Assembly: GCA_038259155.1 (NCBI GenBank)
Contig: JBBSPE010000101.1
Span: 1-16,361, forward strand
Length of the DNA: 16,361 bases
Direction of reading: 5' to 3'
Source: JAABRT01 sp038259155
Lineage (GTDB): Bacteria; Gemmatimonadota; Gemmatimonadetes; Gemmatimonadales; Gemmatimonadaceae
Shown: in pieces, positions 1-7,320 of the stretch
Layout: every line of letters starts with the position of its first letter
Numbering within the stretch: the stretch's first letter is position 1
Translations under genes and position numbers: made by a program
The notes under the pieces: generated by a model
Database searches by the model: none
Seen by the model: only the letters and a program-made list of their open reading frames with translations
What the model was told of the DNA's origin: nothing

Positions 1-227
1 GCTATGCGGTGCTGTCGGTGAAGGAGGATCTCGCCGAGCCTCGGCGCAAGTGGATTCGCCTGCGCAATCCGTGGGGAGAAACTGGGCGCAGCTATACGGC
101 GTCGCCGACCACCCCCAACGTGCTCAAGGCCAAGGAGACGACTGGTGGGGAATTCGACCTTGAACTCTCCGACCTGACGAAGCGCTTCACGTCCTACACC
201 ATTGGCGGCACGGCCATCTCGGTGTGA
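1..227 (+). CDS. Calpain-family (C2) cysteine protease, C-terminal fragment
   Basis: This is the 3' end of a gene that begins before the window; the frame is read from position 3 and runs to TGA at 225-227. The visible residues begin YAVLSV and, after a charged spacer, give KWIRLRNPWGETG. In calpain-family proteases the catalytic His lies directly before a YAV/YSV-like stretch and the catalytic Asn lies in RNPWG, so the Asn is visible here and the His should be just upstream of the window. The remainder, ending DLELSDLTKRFTSYTIGG, resembles the 'F..s..DF.k.F' segment that closes the calpain catalytic core. The protein therefore ends right after the protease core, without the C2-like or EF-hand domains of animal calpains. 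The Cys half and any targeting domain cannot be seen. Family assignment is fairly sure; activity and location are unknown. Confidence 0.8.
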   Translation, partial: YAVLSVKEDLAEPRRKWIRLRNPWGETGRSYTASPTTPNVLKAKETTGGEFDLELSDLTKRFTSYTIGGTAISV

Positions 228-261
228 ACGGCCGGGAACACGAAGGCTCGATTATGACCAT

Positions 262-1932
262 TCAACCGTCCGGCGCAGTCCCACTGAGCACACGCGCCGC
301 GTCCTCGAGCCCCCGATAGCGGGCGGCGTGCGCGGCCGTGTCGCCGGACGCGTCCTTCACCGAGGGATCAGCACCGTGCGCCAGCAGCAGTCGCACGACA
401 TCCACCGCCGTGTCCTCATCCTTCGGTAAACAGAACAGCGCGGTGGGTGAGTCTGCACGTGGCACCATCTCCGTGGCCAGCGACGGCGCCTCGCGCAACA
501 CGTCCTCGAGACGCGATGTGAATCCGCCCGACGCCAGCGCGCGCACATCCTGGCTGATGGGCACGAGTCGTTCCAGGAGGTGCACCTGGTGCAGCACGAG
601 CGCCCAACTCAGCGCCGAACCCTGCCACTTGCGCTCGCGCCGGTTCACGTTGGCGCCAGCGGCCAGCAGCGCCTCCACCATGTCGAGCGAGCCGGACTGC
701 ACGGCCCGATGCAGGACCGTGATTCCCTCCGCGTCTTCCGCGTTCGCGTCTACTCCGAGCGCGAGCAGTTGGGCAACGGCGTGGGTGGCGCCGAGTTGCG
801 CCGCGTGCAGCAGCACGACCGGCATCGCCAGCAGTTCAGGCGCCGCCGTCACCATGGCACGCACCATGTCCTCGTCGCCGGTCATGAGTGCCGCCTGAAA
901 CGCGAACCGACCGCGGAGCGTCTCCGGCTGCGCGCCGTGCTGCTCAAGCAGCGCAACAACTCGCTCGTGACCGGCCAGTCGCGCCACGGTGTGCAGCCGC
1001 TGCCCTGAGTAGGCGTGCACGGTATTGGCGTCTGCGCCGTGCACCAGCAACCACAGCGTACGACCGACGTGGTCCCGCTCGACCGCGTTCCCCAGCAGAT
1101 AGTTGAGCGTGCCCACTTTGTACCTGCCGCCCAGCGACGCGTCATCTACCTGCGACCAGCGCGCCGTTGTGCCTTTGCGCTCACAGTGTTCCCACATCCA
1201 CTGCATCCACGCGGGCTCGTCCTCCACAATCGACGTGTTGTACAACGCCTGCGTGTCGTAGGGATCGGCGCCGGCGGCCACGAACAGCTCCGCGAGCGCG
1301 CGCGCCTGTCTGTGCGATGGCTTGCCACCCTCACCTCGGCCGATCGCCCCGGTGATGAGCGTGAACGCATTGCCCCACCCGTCATCAAACCGAAAGTGCG
1401 GATCAGCACCGGCGTCCAACAACAGCTGCGCAATCGTCACACCATTCGTGTCGTCAATCCGACTGTAGGCCACGAACGCGAGCGCCGACCATTGGTGCGG
1501 GCCGCCACGCTGCGTGGCCAACGACGGATCGCGCGCAAGCCAACGCTGCACCTCGGCTACGTTGCCACCGGCCGCGGCAGTGAACACACTGTGCTTCGCC
1601 AGGTCCGGAAAGCGCGCCACCAAGCGCCGAGCGACCGTGACATCGCCGTCCCAGCCGTGCCGCAGCAACGCCTCCACGCGTTGGGCATGTGATTGCCGGT
1701 CAAGCTCGAGATCGTCCACGGCCTGCGTGAGCGAGATCCAATCGGGCAATCCGAACTCGCGCGCGAGGGCCTGCTGCACATCGCGCAGTGTGGGATCGGG
1801 CAGCGCGTCGCGCCACGCGGCTTCGAGCCGGGCAATCGCCGCTGAATCGCCGGCGCGAACGTCGTTTAGCCAGCGCTTGGCTTCGCGCTTGAGCAGCGCG
1901 ACGGAGCTCTTGGGTGTAAGCGAACGCAACAT
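262..1932 (-). CDS. Ankyrin-repeat protein
   Basis: A 556-residue protein probably used for protein-protein binding; no enzymatic domain is recognised. Residues 1-75 form a helical N-terminal region (SSVALLKREAKRWL..., then a GLPDWISLTQA stretch) of a kind I associate with bacterial ankyrin proteins. Ankyrin-type units follow over most of residues 113-550. The best matches have the 'LLLDAGADP' or 'LLAAGANVN' consensus at about 168-178, 297-303, 385-397, 421-430 and 515-523, and TPLH-like positions near 406-410 (TVLHRA). Several intervening units are degenerate. There is no signal peptide or membrane segment, so a cytoplasmic location is likely. The ATG at 1932 is supported by GGAAGGAA complementary to 1941-1948, eight bases upstream. 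The gene converges on the calpain fragment with a 34-bp gap and is divergent from the exonuclease gene. The partner is unknown. Confidence 0.9.
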   Translation of the reverse strand: MLRSLTPKSSVALLKREAKRWLNDVRAGDSAAIARLEAAWRDALPDPTLRDVQQALAREFGLPDWISLTQAVDDLELDRQSHAQRVEALLRHGWDGDVTVARRLVARFPDLAKHSVFTAAAGGNVAEVQRWLARDPSLATQRGGPHQWSALAFVAYSRIDDTNGVTIAQLLLDAGADPHFRFDDGWGNAFTLITGAIGRGEGGKPSHRQARALAELFVAAGADPYDTQALYNTSIVEDEPAWMQWMWEHCERKGTTARWSQVDDASLGGRYKVGTLNYLLGNAVERDHVGRTLWLLVHGADANTVHAYSGQRLHTVARLAGHERVVALLEQHGAQPETLRGRFAFQAALMTGDEDMVRAMVTAAPELLAMPVVLLHAAQLGATHAVAQLLALGVDANAEDAEGITVLHRAVQSGSLDMVEALLAAGANVNRRERKWQGSALSWALVLHQVHLLERLVPISQDVRALASGGFTSRLEDVLREAPSLATEMVPRADSPTALFCLPKDEDTAVDVVRLLLAHGADPSVKDASGDTAAHAARYRGLEDAARVLSGTAPDG

Positions 1933-2050
1933 GGGACACCTTCCTTCCGGGAACGGCCAAGCGTCCGCTTACGAGAGGCCAGGAAGAAGGGCTCGCAAGA
2001 ACTCATGGATCAGGGTGGGAGCAGGCTCCCTTGCCGCGGACAGGTGGCGC

Positions 2051-2114
2051 CCCGTGAGCGCACTGCGGAGAAGTTGTCAGTGGGTCGCAGAGGTGTCAAT
2101 CGCGCGCTCACGGG
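2051..2114. repeat. 11-bp perfect inverted repeat in a divergent promoter region
   Basis: CCCGTGAGCGC at 2051-2061 is matched by its exact reverse complement at 2104-2114, with 42 bp between the arms. It lies inside the 222-bp spacer between the divergent ankyrin and 5'-3' exonuclease genes. The right arm ends 40 bp before the exonuclease start codon. The arms could be the two halves of a looped operator or the base of a hairpin in the exonuclease leader. No transcription factor is recognised and no T-tract follows, so a simple terminator is unlikely. The repeat itself is certain; any function is inference. Confidence 0.45.
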
Positions 2115-2154
2115 CCACGGGTGACCCCACCGGGACCTCACGCTAGCTTGCGAG

Positions 2155-3045
2155 ATGACCGCCCCACACCTGCTCGTGATCGATGCCCAGTCGCTGGCCG
2201 GCCGCGCCGCCCACGTGGCCAACGGCGACGTTACCAGTGGCGTGCGCTTGTGGTGCCAGATGGCCCGCGGCGCCGCCATGGACATTGCCGCGACGCACGT
2301 GATCGCCGCGTGGGACCATGAGGGACCCACCTTTCGGCACGCGCTGTTCCCGTCCTACAAACACAGTCGCACGGGCGGCATGCGCGAGCGCATTGCCCCC
2401 ATTCGTGAGGGTGTGGAGCAGACGGGCATCGCGTGCGTGAGCCTCGCAGAGTTCGAGGGCGACGACTGCGTGGGGTCCCTCATGGCGCGCTTTCGTGCGC
2501 ACGCGCGCATCACACTGCTCTCCAATGACTCCGACCTGCTCCAGTTTGTCGCGGACGGCGTAAGCGTGGCGCACTACGTGGGCGTGGGCAACGGGCCGGA
2601 GGGCATGCGCATCAAGCCGTGGAGTGCACACGACGTGCACGACAAGTTCGGGGTGATGCCCGCGTTGCTGCCCGCCTTCAAGGCGCTCTCCGGCGAAACG
2701 GGTGACGACATTCCCGGCGTGAAAGGCATTGGCAAGGGCGTGGCCGCCACGCTGCTGCGACGGTGGAAGACCATTGACAAGGCGCTCGAGGCCACGGAGT
2801 TCGTGAGCGCACGCGACGCCACCGCAAAACTCGCCGGCCAGCATGAGCATGTGCGGCTCATGCTGCAGCTCACCACGATTCGGCAGGATGCGCCGCTTCC
2901 CGCGCTCGAGCTGTCACGCTGCACCGTGGCGGCGGTGTCTTGGCCCGACGGGTCCACGGCCAGTACCGCCGCCGTGGTGCACCGCACGGCTGCCGGTCCG
3001 GGGCTCGAGGACGTGCCGTTTCCCGACGATGACGTCGCGAGCTGA
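2155..3045 (+). CDS. Stand-alone 5'-3' exonuclease / FEN-like nuclease
   Basis: A 296-residue protein of the same family as the 5' nuclease domain of DNA polymerase I, without a polymerase domain. Members cut 5' flaps and RNA primers using two metal ions held by clustered acidic residues. Seen here: LLVIDAQSLAGRA (Asp10), AAWDHEG (Asp53), the arch-entry segment FPSYKHSR (65-72), EFEGDDCVG (99-107, equivalent to EADD in Pol I), LLSNDSDLLQF (121-131) and the helix-hairpin-helix signature SGETGDDIPGVKGIGKG (179-195). The acidic set and DNA-binding hairpin look complete, so activity is likely. Residues 245-296 form a low-conservation acidic tail not needed for catalysis. The ATG at 2155 is not preceded by a good Shine-Dalgarno site. 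The role is probably replication or repair flap processing; it could instead be a specialised homologue like the stand-alone enterobacterial Xni protein. Confidence 0.88.
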   Translation: MTAPHLLVIDAQSLAGRAAHVANGDVTSGVRLWCQMARGAAMDIAATHVIAAWDHEGPTFRHALFPSYKHSRTGGMRERIAPIREGVEQTGIACVSLAEFEGDDCVGSLMARFRAHARITLLSNDSDLLQFVADGVSVAHYVGVGNGPEGMRIKPWSAHDVHDKFGVMPALLPAFKALSGETGDDIPGVKGIGKGVAATLLRRWKTIDKALEATEFVSARDATAKLAGQHEHVRLMLQLTTIRQDAPLPALELSRCTVAAVSWPDGSTASTAAVVHRTAAGPGLEDVPFPDDDVAS

Positions 3046-3070
3046 CCCGAGCCGTCGCGGTACTGCCGCA

Positions 3071-3418
3071 CTACAGGATCTTGGCCAGCACCTGCCACAC
3101 GATGATGCCGCTCACCACCGCGGTGGCCAAGACCAGCAGACGATCCCGGCGAAGAATCGCGTCCACCAGCGACACCAGAATGCGCGAGGCGGGAATGAGC
3201 ATGAGCAACACGAGCCCCACGTTGAGCACGCGCGTCCCCAGGGGCCGACCAAGCGCCAGGAGCACGAGTCCCGAGGCCAGCACCACCGCGCTCAGCACCA
3301 CACCCACGCGCATGATGCCACCGATGGTGCGCTCAAGCCGATCCATTGGGTGCTGCGTTGCGTGCGGTATTGCGTCCGGCATCTCGCGCGGCGCTTCGAT
3401 ATTCGGCTCGGTCGCCAT
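3071..3418 (-). CDS. DUF1634 small membrane protein
   Basis: A 115-residue integral membrane protein with three predicted spans at about residues 33-57, 66-88 and 93-113, and a hydrophilic N-terminus of about 28 residues. The size, topology and position directly after TauE/SafE fit the DUF1634 family, which is commonly encoded next to such permeases. The function is unknown; a partner or accessory subunit of the permease is the obvious idea. The ATG at 3418 overlaps the last base of the permease stop (TGATG), implying translational coupling. The frame stays open upstream as far as 3517, but that extension would lie inside the permease gene and is unlikely to be used. It converges on the exonuclease gene with a 25-bp gap. 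Confidence 0.82.
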   Translation of the reverse strand: MATEPNIEAPREMPDAIPHATQHPMDRLERTIGGIMRVGVVLSAVVLASGLVLLALGRPLGTRVLNVGLVLLMLIPASRILVSLVDAILRRDRLLVLATAVVSGIIVWQVLAKIL

Positions 3419-4239
3419 CAGCGTCGCACGCCACTGAAGTAGATCGCCGAGACGATCACCAGGATCACGATCAGCGCGATCTTGTGCGTCCGGGCCTTGG
3501 TGCGGTGCTGGAACCACGCGCCCACCTGCGTCCCCGCGAGCACCCCGAGTACCGCGGCCGCCGCGAGCTCGGGCACGATCTGCCCGTGCGAAAACCGGTC
3601 AGCCGCGATGATCAGCGCCGTGGCCCCCAGCATGAGCGCGCTTGTGGCGGCTGCCGCGCGAATGGGCACACCGCACCACGTATTGAGCGCGGGCACTTTA
3701 AGAATGCCGCCGCCAATCCCGAAGTTGGACACGACACCGGCAAAGAAGGACGCGGCAAACGCCACGACCGGCCGGCGCACGCGATAGGCCACCTCACCAC
3801 CACTCTCGGCCTCCTCGAATCGTCCGCCGAGCAGCCCCACATCGATGGTGGGGTCGAGGATCACGTTGCGCTTGCCCAGCCGCGAGAGGACCACAAGCGC
3901 GATCAGCGCCAGCACCCACGCAAAGATCTGCTCCTTGGTGGCGTCGCTGGTCTGGCCAAACCACCACAGGCCGAACACACCGCCCGTGGTGGTGAAAATC
4001 TCAAGTAGCATGCCAAGGCGCAGATTCGCGAGCTTGAGGCGGGCGGGCGAGGCCGAGGCGGCGCTGGAGGTGGCAATGATGGTGATGACGCTGATGCCGC
4101 TCGCTTGGTCGAGCGAAAGGCCGAGCACCTTGTTCAGGAACGGCATCAGGATCACGCCGCCCCCGAGCCCGAGCAGGGTGCCGAGGCCACCGGCGAAGGC
4201 GCCGGCGGCGAACGTGGCGAGTTCGGTGAACAGACTCAT
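3418..4239 (-). CDS. TauE/SafE-family sulfite/anion exporter permease
   Basis: A 273-residue inner-membrane permease of the TauE/SafE (DUF81) family, whose members export sulfite, sulfoacetate and related organosulfur or anionic compounds. The protein has the family's two-fold internal repeat, and the diagnostic glycine motif appears once per half: GTLLGLGGGVILMPFL at 20-35 and SNFGIGGGILKVPAL at 171-185. About eight hydrophobic segments can be counted, with a hydrophilic loop at 121-156 between the halves. Length is typical. The start at 4239 gives an N-terminal span directly. The gene is 60 bp downstream of the winged-helix gene and overlaps DUF1634 by one base, so the last two genes form a unit. 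The substrate cannot be read from the sequence, and there are no sulfur-metabolism genes in the window. Confidence 0.9.
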   Translation of the reverse strand: MSLFTELATFAAGAFAGGLGTLLGLGGGVILMPFLNKVLGLSLDQASGISVITIIATSSAASASPARLKLANLRLGMLLEIFTTTGGVFGLWWFGQTSDATKEQIFAWVLALIALVVLSRLGKRNVILDPTIDVGLLGGRFEEAESGGEVAYRVRRPVVAFAASFFAGVVSNFGIGGGILKVPALNTWCGVPIRAAAATSALMLGATALIIAADRFSHGQIVPELAAAAVLGVLAGTQVGAWFQHRTKARTHKIALIVILVIVSAIYFSGVRR

Positions 4240-4299
4240 TGCGTCGCATAATGGCGAGGAACGCGGCGCACCACCACTCGCGCTGGTGCTGCGCGCCTG

Positions 4300-5397
4300 C
4301 TACCAGGTTGCGAATCGCGCAACCGCCGCGTGCACCTGCGCCCGCTCCGCTTCGGAGATGGGCAGGTGCAGCGTGACGTCGGCGACGGCGCGCGCGTTGA
4401 CCGGAACGCGTCTCCAGGCGCCGACGAGCTGCCCGCCGATCAGGACCACGTGTCCGATCAGCGCATTCCCTCCGGTCACGAGTGTGAGGTCACGGAGCCC
4501 GTGTGCGATGGCCCGCCGGTCCTTGAATCCGATGAAGAACTCGTCGTAGTTCGGGAGCAGGTGCACCGTCCGGTTGGTCGCGCGCGGCAGGGTGAAGCCT
4601 CTCGGTACGTGGTAGGTGATTCCGTCGATGGCCTGCGACAGCACCTCGCGGCCGAGACACGCGAGACCGCGACGGCACGCGGCGATTGTGAGTCCGCTCC
4701 ACCATGCGAAATCGTGCACGGTCGCGGGCGCGCGCGTCATGATGTAGCGGCGCGTGAGCTCGGCCAGCGCCTCGTCCCAGTCGAGCGTGGTGGACATCGG
4801 GATCCGTTCAGCGAGGAGCATATAGGTGGGCTGGACACCGGCCCGCGGCCCGCTGCAGATCAGTGCGTCGAGTTCGGCCTCCATGACCAGATGGGCCAGT
4901 CGCTGCGTGCCCTCGACGACGATGCCGGCGGCGCTGAGGGCGGTCGCGAGCTGTCGGCGCGTCCGGGGGCGGTGACCGCCGAGTTCACGCTCGATCAGGC
5001 CGTGGCTGCGCGCAATGACGGCGGGCGTCAGTCCAAGCGCGCGATTGGCAGCTGCCATACGGGCTTTCACGCGCGGCGCGGTGAGGCGCTGCATCCAGCG
5101 CACATCCGGCGCAGCGACGAAGTGCCACGTGGGTCGCAGCACGTGTGTGCGCACGATGTCGCCCGAATCGGCAGCGCGCTCTACCTCAAACCGTGTGAGG
5201 CCGGCCGCGCGCAGACCGATCGCCCAGACAGCGCCGTCGTGATCCTGCGCCTGCAGCGCCCCGAGTGCACGCACGACGGTGGCAGCCATCGTGTGCGCGG
5301 GTGGGCGGATGAGCCCCTGATGTGCGAGGCGCGCGACGGCAATGCGTGGTGCACTGACCGCGTCGGGTGACGCCGGGGAGCGGGGGACGGTGGGCAT
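4300..5397 (-). CDS. AlkZ/YcaQ-like winged-helix DNA-binding protein, putative DNA glycosylase
   Basis: A 365-residue member of the HTH_42 (winged-helix, AlkZ/YcaQ-like) family. Characterised members, Streptomyces AlkZ and E. coli YcaQ, are DNA glycosylases that remove bulky alkylated bases and unhook interstrand crosslinks, using a catalytic QxQ or QxD motif. Here the equivalent stretch is LGALQAQDH, giving Q49-A-Q51. Other family landmarks are HVLRPTWHFV (85-94), a MTRAPATVHDFAWWSGL segment (220-236), LLPNYDEFFIGFKDR (280-294) and a glycine-rich VLIGGQLVGAWRR near the C-terminus (318-330). The ATG at 5397 is preferred because the 31 residues from the upstream start at 5490 are low-complexity and Arg/Ser-rich and would almost close the divergent promoter gap. 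It may be co-transcribed with TauE/SafE (60-bp gap). Family is sure; activity and substrate are inference. Confidence 0.85.
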   Translation of the reverse strand: MPTVPRSPASPDAVSAPRIAVARLAHQGLIRPPAHTMAATVVRALGALQAQDHDGAVWAIGLRAAGLTRFEVERAADSGDIVRTHVLRPTWHFVAAPDVRWMQRLTAPRVKARMAAANRALGLTPAVIARSHGLIERELGGHRPRTRRQLATALSAAGIVVEGTQRLAHLVMEAELDALICSGPRAGVQPTYMLLAERIPMSTTLDWDEALAELTRRYIMTRAPATVHDFAWWSGLTIAACRRGLACLGREVLSQAIDGITYHVPRGFTLPRATNRTVHLLPNYDEFFIGFKDRRAIAHGLRDLTLVTGGNALIGHVVLIGGQLVGAWRRVPVNARAVADVTLHLPISEAERAQVHAAVARFATW

Positions 5398-5517
5398 GGA
5401 CGTTGTCCGGAACGTAGATTCCGCGTCTGTGCGGGACCAGCACTGACCGCGCAGCGCTTCTCGACTCTCCCCGCGCTTCCGCCTTGCCATGAGCCACCTC
5501 TTCCGGCCTGCTGCCTG

Positions 5518-6837
5518 ATGTCCGAGACCACCACATCACGCGGCTTGCCGCTCCATACCAAGATCCTGCTCGGCCTTCTGGTGGGCGGGGCGGTCGGCCT
5601 GCTCTGCAATATCACGCTGGGCGGAGAACATCCGCTCGTGGCGGGCGTCAACAAGTACGCGGCCGGACCCATCGGCGCCATTTTTCTGAACCTCTTGTTC
5701 ATGATCGTGGTGCCGCTGGTGTTCGCGTCCATCGCGCTCGGTGTGGCCGGACTTGGCGACCTGAAGCGCGTGGGTCGCATCGGCGCCAAGACGCTGGGCT
5801 TCTTTCTGGTGAGCACGGCCCTGTCGGTCACGGTGGGTCTCACCATGGTGCAGATCTTCCGCCCCGGCACGCGCATCACGCCGGAAGTGCGCACGCAGCT
5901 GCTTGACACCTATGCGGGCGATGCAGCGGCCCGCATGCAGGTGTCGGAACAGAGCACGTTCGGCATCCAGACGCTCGTGAACATCGTCACGCGCAATCCC
6001 ATCAAGAGCGCCGTTGATCTCGACCTGCTCGGCATCATCTTTTTCGGCATTGTGTTCGGCGCCGCCCTCACGCTCATTGCCGCCGAACGTGGCAAGCTGA
6101 TGATCAGCGTGCTGCAGGCGCTCAATGATATTGTGCTCAAGATCGTGGACATGGCCATGGCGCTCGCGCCCTACGGCGTGGCTGGCCTGATCTTTGGTGT
6201 GACATCGCGATTCGGTCTCTCGCTGCTCGCGCCGCTGGCCATGTATGTGACCGTGGTGCTGCTGTCGCTGCTCACACACGCGGCTGTGAACTACAGCCTG
6301 ATTCTCAAGTTCGTCGTGCGTGTGTCGCCGCTGACGTTCTTCTCGCGCGTGCGGTCGCCCATCATCACGGCGTTTTCCACCAGCTCAAGCAGTGGTACGC
6401 TGCCCACCTCCATTGCCACGGCGGAGAAGCGCCTTGGCATTCCACCGAAGATTGCCGGGTTCGTGTTGCCACTCGGCGCGACCATGAACATGAACGGCAC
6501 CTCGCTGTTCGAGGGCGTGACGGTGCTGTTCCTGGCGCAGGTGTTCGGTGTGTCGCTCACGATTCCCGAGCAGGGCATCGTGATGATCATGTGCGTCGTG
6601 ACGGCCATTGGCGCGGCCGGTGTGCCGGGCGGTTCACTGCCGCTGCTCATCGGCATTTTGGCCATGTTCGGCGTGCCGGGCGAGGGCATCGCGCTCATTC
6701 TCGGCGTGGACCGCATCCTCGATATGGCGCGCACGACGGTGAACGTGACGGGCGATCTGGTGGCGACCACGTTCATTGCCAAGAGTGAGAAGGAGTGGAG
6801 TGCCGAGTCCATTCCAATGTTGGAGAGCGGGGCTTAG
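5518..6837 (+). CDS. Dicarboxylate/acidic amino acid:cation symporter (DAACS/GltP family)
   Basis: A 439-residue inner-membrane transporter of the glutamate transporter fold, which couples uptake of glutamate, aspartate or C4-dicarboxylates to Na+ or H+. Several hydrophobic segments precede the signature re-entrant loop STSSSSGTLP (287-296). The cation/substrate helix reads GATMNMNGTS (320-329), the second hairpin AAGVPGGS (366-373) and the last helix GVDRILDMARTTVNVTGD (396-413). In the last helix, Asp398, Asp402, Arg405, Thr406, Asn409 and Asp413 match the archaeal GltPh positions 390, 394, 397, 398, 401 and 405. The Arg that binds the side-chain carboxylate is therefore present, favouring an acidic substrate. 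An oddity is Asn326 where NMDGT has Asp. The ATG at 5518 lacks a clear Shine-Dalgarno site. Upstream is the divergent AlkZ-like gene. Confidence 0.93.
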   Translation: MSETTTSRGLPLHTKILLGLLVGGAVGLLCNITLGGEHPLVAGVNKYAAGPIGAIFLNLLFMIVVPLVFASIALGVAGLGDLKRVGRIGAKTLGFFLVSTALSVTVGLTMVQIFRPGTRITPEVRTQLLDTYAGDAAARMQVSEQSTFGIQTLVNIVTRNPIKSAVDLDLLGIIFFGIVFGAALTLIAAERGKLMISVLQALNDIVLKIVDMAMALAPYGVAGLIFGVTSRFGLSLLAPLAMYVTVVLLSLLTHAAVNYSLILKFVVRVSPLTFFSRVRSPIITAFSTSSSSGTLPTSIATAEKRLGIPPKIAGFVLPLGATMNMNGTSLFEGVTVLFLAQVFGVSLTIPEQGIVMIMCVVTAIGAAGVPGGSLPLLIGILAMFGVPGEGIALILGVDRILDMARTTVNVTGDLVATTFIAKSEKEWSAESIPMLESGA

Positions 6838-6864
6838 GGGGCGACGGTCCAGAACAGGTTTCGC

Positions 6865-6882
6865 GTTGGTGTGTCAACCAAC
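6865..6882. terminator. Short hairpin between convergent genes
   Basis: GTTGGT (6865-6870) and ACCAAC (6877-6882) form a perfect 6-bp stem with a 6-nt loop. It lies in the 51-bp gap between the convergent symporter and I9-like lipoprotein genes, where a shared terminator would be expected. Neither strand shows a T-run after the stem and the stem is weak, so this is at best a bidirectional terminator of unusual form. Confidence 0.25.
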
Positions 6883-6888
6883 CAATCG

Positions 6889-7320
6889 TTAAAGCCCCGT
6901 AAATCTCCCCACGCTGTTCGGCTCGATGTAGTCCACGTTCGGATGCGCCCGCAGCTCCGACAGCAGGCTGAGGTTCAGGGGCATCACCGCCACCACGCCG
7001 GGAATGGTCACGAACTGGTGGCTGACTGTGACACCGCGCGCAAGCAGCAGCCGTATCCCCGATTGCCGCGTGGTGTCCGAGGTGAGGTTGAGGCCGCGCG
7101 GGTCAACCCCTCGGACCGTGCCCGCCTCCTTGAAGCCGATCATCACCACCCCGTCCGCGCGGGAGATCGCGCTGAGCAGTTCCGCGTCCGACAAACAGCC
7201 CCAAGTTGGCGTGCTTCCATCGGACACGCACGACGGATCGGCGGGCAGGCGGTCGGCGCACGCACCCACGAGCGTCAGACCCAACGCGAGAGCGAGATTC
7301 CGTATCGCACGATTGCGCAC
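6889..7320 (-). CDS. Lipoprotein with peptidase inhibitor I9-like domain
   Basis: A 143-residue predicted lipoprotein. A basic, hydrophobic N-terminus ends in LTLVGAC, giving lipidation at Cys21. Residues 22-50 contain two further Cys (31 and 42) in a secreted-style linker. The C-terminal part, about 75-140, ends in VTVSHQFVTIPGVVAVMPL and LRAHPNVDYIEPN. This is the usual end of inhibitor I9 domains, the propeptides of subtilases (pattern V-x-x-Y-x-F...G, then L...P-x-V-x-Y-I-E-P-D/N). No subtilase domain follows, so this would be a free-standing inhibitor or chaperone-like protein on the outer face of the membrane. The GTG start at 7320 has GGAG five bases upstream. The target protease is unknown; the kinase next door is divergent and not obviously related. 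A degenerate remnant of a longer subtilase is possible, but the ORF has its own signal and stop. Confidence 0.72.
   Translation of the reverse strand: MRNRAIRNLALALGLTLVGACADRLPADPSCVSDGSTPTWGCLSDAELLSAISRADGVVMIGFKEAGTVRGVDPRGLNLTSDTTRQSGIRLLLARGVTVSHQFVTIPGVVAVMPLNLSLLSELRAHPNVDYIEPNSVGRFTGL

Noticed and set aside
2017..2030. Near-palindrome GGGAGCAGGCTCCC upstream of the exonuclease gene
   Set aside because: A 6-bp stem with a 2-nt loop is too tight for a stable RNA hairpin, and matches of this size are common by chance at this GC content.
4330..5370. Open frame of 346 codons on the plus strand, antisense to the AlkZ-like gene
   Set aside because: No family resemblance; the minus strand carries the recognisable winged-helix protein over the same bases.
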